DNA from: an uncultured bacterium
GTDB lineage: Bacteria; Cyanobacteriota; Vampirovibrionia; Gastranaerophilales; Gastranaerophilaceae
Length of the DNA: 18,358 nucleotides
Direction: 5' to 3'
Assembly (NCBI GenBank): GCA_900553845.1
Contig: USEW01000017.1
Coordinates: 1-18,358 of the forward strand
A program made the position numbers and the translations under genes. Positions 15,854-18,358 of the stretch are shown here, in pieces. The notes beneath the pieces are model-generated. The model was not told where the DNA came from. It saw nothing but the letters and a program-made list of their open reading frames with translations, and ran no database searches. Position 1 is the first letter of the stretch; each line of letters begins with the position of its first letter.

Positions 15854-16578
15854 GTTAAATCTCCTATATTAACTCTTCTAACACAAAGTGTCTCTTTTTC
15901 AACAATATCTATTGTTCCATCGTCATTAATTGCACTTATTTTACCATATACTCTATTATTTAATATATTAACACATATTTCACGATTTAGATACAAAAAA
16001 CGTTTAACATACTCTTTTTTTATGAGAGGAAATCCAATTTGCATAAATTCATCATAACTTTTAAAAAACTCACTAACAAGTTTGTTTAAAAATTCATCAC
16101 GATTTATTTTTTGCCCTGTTTCTAAATTTAAAGAAGTAGCTTTTTGACCTAAATTTACAAAATCTTCTTTTTTATAATTTAAGTTTACACCAATTCCTAA
16201 AACAAGACCTTTAAAATCTTTGCCATTCCAAATACATTCAGCTAAAATCCCTGAGATTTTATGTTCATTAATCATTACATCATTTGGCCATTTTATTTGG
16301 GGTGTAACTTTATAACTTTCAAGAACTTTTGACAAAACAACACACAAATATTGGGTTAAATTAGCAAACGGAAGTTGTGATATATATTCACATTTAGGCT
16401 TTAATATAAATGACATAAATATGTTATCTTTACGATTTGATATCCATTTCCTATCGAATCGTCCGCGTCCATTTGTTTGAAAATCACAATAGATAACGGA
16501 TTTATCATCATAAATATCTATATTTTTTTTAGCAAACAAATTTGTTGAATCAAGCGTATTAAAATAAAATAAATTCAT
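15838..16578 (-). CDS. birA: Biotin-[acetyl-CoA-carboxylase] ligase, monofunctional
   Basis: This enzyme activates biotin with ATP and attaches it to the MKM lysine of biotin carrier domains. Motifs present are GRGRFDRKW (37-45), the biotinoyl-AMP loop, KWPNDV (96-101) and KISGILAE (107-114). A C-terminal SH3-like domain spans ~200-246. The catalytic domain begins at residue 1, with no N-terminal helix-turn-helix, so unlike E. coli BirA this one should not act as a repressor. It stands next to oadGAB, whose OadA subunit is an evident client. No Shine-Dalgarno sequence precedes the ATG; it begins 9 bases after the stop of the upstream small gene, so translation probably depends on termination-reinitiation there. 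Its end overlaps oadG by 16 bases. Confidence 0.94.
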   Translation of the reverse strand: MNLFYFNTLDSTNLFAKKNIDIYDDKSVIYCDFQTNGRGRFDRKWISNRKDNIFMSFILKPKCEYISQLPFANLTQYLCVVLSKVLESYKVTPQIKWPNDVMINEHKISGILAECIWNGKDFKGLVLGIGVNLNYKKEDFVNLGQKATSLNLETGQKINRDEFLNKLVSEFFKSYDEFMQIGFPLIKKEYVKRFLYLNREICVNILNNRVYGKISAINDDGTIDIVEKETLCVRRVNIGDLTCQTL

Positions 16579-16587
16579 GAAATTAAA

Positions 16588-16923
16588 TTATATTTTAGTA
16601 TCATTATCAATTAAATTCATCTCCTTTAATGAATTTAAGAAATGTTCAGCAGCGGTCCTTTGAATTTCAGGAGGGACAACCCGAAGAAGCTCAACAGTTT
16701 TTGAAATAACAGGGTCTTTATCATACCAACGCTTACCACCGCCATCAACAGGTTTTACCATTTCATAGAATTTATCTATTGTTTCTTTTGAAATTTTAGC
16801 TTCTAATTTTCTTAAAAACACTTCTGCTTGGGAGTGTAATTCATCCTGGTAATTTTTCAAAAGTTCTAAAACTTTCATTAACACAGGGTCATGGTCATAC
16901 CAACGTTTAAAATTTTGACTCAC
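16588..16923 (-). CDS. Small protein with duplicated RWYD motif, unknown function
   Basis: I do not recognise a named family. The 111-residue protein consists of two related halves in register, 58 residues apart. KRWYDHDPVLMKVLELLK (6-23) matches KRWYDKDPVISKTVELLR (64-81), and each is followed by a predicted helix with similar spacing (SQAEVFLRKL, 31-40, versus TAAEHFLNSL, 90-99). A Gly-rich hinge (GGG, 61-63) separates them. There is no signal, membrane segment or cysteine. The start is GTG at 16921-16923, overlapping the murA stop by one base (TAGTG). GAGG at 16931-16934, inside murA, serves as ribosome-binding site. Tight coupling to both murA and birA suggests regulated co-production, but no function can be deduced. 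Confidence 0.82.
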   Translation of the reverse strand: MSQNFKRWYDHDPVLMKVLELLKNYQDELHSQAEVFLRKLEAKISKETIDKFYEMVKPVDGGGKRWYDKDPVISKTVELLRVVPPEIQRTAAEHFLNSLKEMNLIDNDTKI

Positions 16924-18236
16924 TATTTAACCTCATTTACCATTACATCATTTACTAATTCTATACTATCATTATATCGAATTACATCGGCACCAATAGA
17001 TTTTAATTTATTTTCAAAATTTTCATATCCGCGGTCTATATGATGAAGATTCTCAATCTCTGTGACTCCTTCAGCCATTAAAGCAGCAATAACAAGAGAA
17101 GCACCTGCACGAAGATCGCTTGCTCGGACATTTGCACCTTGAAGTTTTTTGACACCGGTTACAATAGCATGGTTTCTTTCATGCTGTATTGAAGCACCCA
17201 TGCGAACAAGTTCCGCCACTTGCATAAATCTGTTTTCATATAGACTTTCAGTTATTATGCTTACCCCATTTGCAGTTGACAGCATAGCCATTGCAAGCGA
17301 TTGTAAATCGGTAGGAAATCCGGGATATGGCTGAGTTACAATATTAACCGGGTTTAATCTTGTTTTAGCACTTACTTCAATTGCATTTGGCTCAACAAGT
17401 TTTATTATTGCACCCATTTCTGTTAATTTTGAATTAAAGAAAGTTAAGTGACTTGGAAAAACATTTCTTATAATTCCTTTTCCTTTTGTTGCAACAAAAG
17501 CAGCCATATAAGTTCCAGCTTCAATTCTATCAGGCATTGTTGTGTATTCAATTGAATGAAGGTCTGATTGTTTTACGCCATTTATTATAATATCACTTGT
17601 ACCAGCCCCTTGAACATCGGCACCCATTGCATTTAGAAAATTAGCCAAATCAACAATTTCAGGTTCTTGAGCTGCATTTTGAATACGAGTTGAACCGTTT
17701 GCCAAAACAGCGGCCAACATTATATTTTCTGTTGCGCCAACAGATGGTATATCCAAATATATATCAGCACCTGTTAATTTATTGCATTTTGCATTAACAT
17801 AACCGTTCTCTATTTTTATGTTGGCTCCTAATGCCATTAATCCTTTTATATGGAAGTCAACACGACGTTCACCAATAGCGCATCCTCCGGGTAGTGCAAC
17901 AACAGCTTCTTTACATCTTCCCAAAAGCGCACCTAATACAATAAATGAAGCTCTCATTTTGCCAACAAGTTCATATTTCGCAACAACATTATCGAGATTT
18001 GTCGAATCTATTATTACATATTTTTTGTCTTTATTATAAGTGGTTTTAGCACCAAGTTGACTTAAAACATTTAACATAATATTAACATCTGTTAAATCAG
18101 GAACATTATATATGGTGCATTCACCTTTATTAAGTAAAGAAGCTGCCATAAGCTTTAATACTGCATTTTTAGCTCCACCTATTATTACTTCTCCCTTTAA
18201 AGGTTTTTGACCTTTTATTTTTAACTTCTCTGCCAA
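16923..18236 (-). CDS. murA: UDP-N-acetylglucosamine 1-carboxyvinyltransferase (MurA)
   Basis: This cytoplasmic enzyme adds enolpyruvate from PEP to UDP-GlcNAc, the first committed step of peptidoglycan synthesis and the target of fosfomycin. The expected active-site residues are present: the GGAKNA segment with Lys23/Asn24, and PGGCAIGERRVD with Cys119, the fosfomycin-reactive residue (not the resistant Asp form). The two-domain inside-out barrel length (437) is normal. The start is TTG: the nearest upstream ATG is followed at once by a stop codon, and the MAEKLKIKG start matches family N-termini. AGG lies 10 bases upstream. It is the first gene of the unit that continues into the RWYD gene, birA and oadGAB, with a promoter at 18273-18301. 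Confidence 0.97.
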   Translation of the reverse strand: MAEKLKIKGQKPLKGEVIIGGAKNAVLKLMAASLLNKGECTIYNVPDLTDVNIMLNVLSQLGAKTTYNKDKKYVIIDSTNLDNVVAKYELVGKMRASFIVLGALLGRCKEAVVALPGGCAIGERRVDFHIKGLMALGANIKIENGYVNAKCNKLTGADIYLDIPSVGATENIMLAAVLANGSTRIQNAAQEPEIVDLANFLNAMGADVQGAGTSDIIINGVKQSDLHSIEYTTMPDRIEAGTYMAAFVATKGKGIIRNVFPSHLTFFNSKLTEMGAIIKLVEPNAIEVSAKTRLNPVNIVTQPYPGFPTDLQSLAMAMLSTANGVSIITESLYENRFMQVAELVRMGASIQHERNHAIVTGVKKLQGANVRASDLRAGASLVIAALMAEGVTEIENLHHIDRGYENFENKLKSIGADVIRYNDSIELVNDVMVNEVK

Positions 18237-18272
18237 TTTACATATACCTAAAATTATATATTAACTGATTAC

Positions 18273-18301
18273 ATAATATAACTAATATGTCTACTTGTAA
18301 A
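18273..18301 (-). promoter_or_regulatory. Sigma70-type promoter of the murA operon
   Basis: Read leftward, TTTACA (18296-18301) is followed after exactly 17 bases by TATTAT (18273-18278). The predicted start is ~30 bases before the murA TTG. No other gene is visible between this and the right edge of the window. Confidence 0.7.
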
Positions 18302-18358
18302 GTTTCTTCATAATTTTTTACTTTAAGATTTATAAGAAAATATATATAATTTTTGTTA

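Overview
The window looks like chromosomal DNA from an AT-rich, flagellated Gram-negative-type bacterium. The marker set is a short flagellin, a single-polypeptide DnaE with an intact PHP domain, HU, LysRS, UppP, QueD, MurA, a biotin ligase without a DNA-binding domain, and a Na+-pumping biotin decarboxylase. Low GC, this gene set and several proteins I cannot match to any family are compatible with a gut Gastranaerophilales/Melainabacteria-type lineage. That assignment is an inference of moderate confidence; no rRNA is present to settle it. No CRISPR array, tRNA, rRNA, phage gene or transposase was seen.

Layout. A lone flagellin gene reads rightward at the left edge (64-936) and ends in a clear intrinsic terminator. 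Every other sizeable gene reads leftward. In transcription order from the right edge, the first unit starts at a good sigma70-type promoter (18273-18301) and runs murA - small duplicated 'RWYD' protein - birA - oadG - oadA - oadB (18236 to 12588). Its genes are tightly spaced or overlapping. The unit joins peptidoglycan synthesis, biotin attachment and a biotin-dependent membrane decarboxylase, so the ligase sits next to its likely substrate OadA. Downstream lies a 336-bp gap (12252-12587) holding two hairpin terminators, a structured palindromic element and an 11-G homopolymer. Next comes an unrecognised 814-residue membrane-anchored, helical, internally repeated protein (12251-9807).

A second gap (9444-9806) holds a small rightward unit: a strong promoter, a strong ribosome-binding site, a 19-residue hydrophobic peptide and a long perfect hairpin. 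It resembles the genes of tiny type I toxins. Leftward from there runs queD - uppP - lysS (9443-6664), then hup on its own promoter and with its own terminator (6563-6228), then an unrecognised 159-residue protein (6126-5647), dnaE (5551-2096) and a MalK/UgpC-type ABC ATPase (2072-1023).

The most interesting items are the undescribed micro-gene plus hairpin at 9528-9750, the structured intergenic element at 12396-12553, the G11 tract upstream of the repeated 814-residue surface or envelope-type protein, and the murA-RWYD-birA-oadGAB cluster with its unexplained duplicated small protein.
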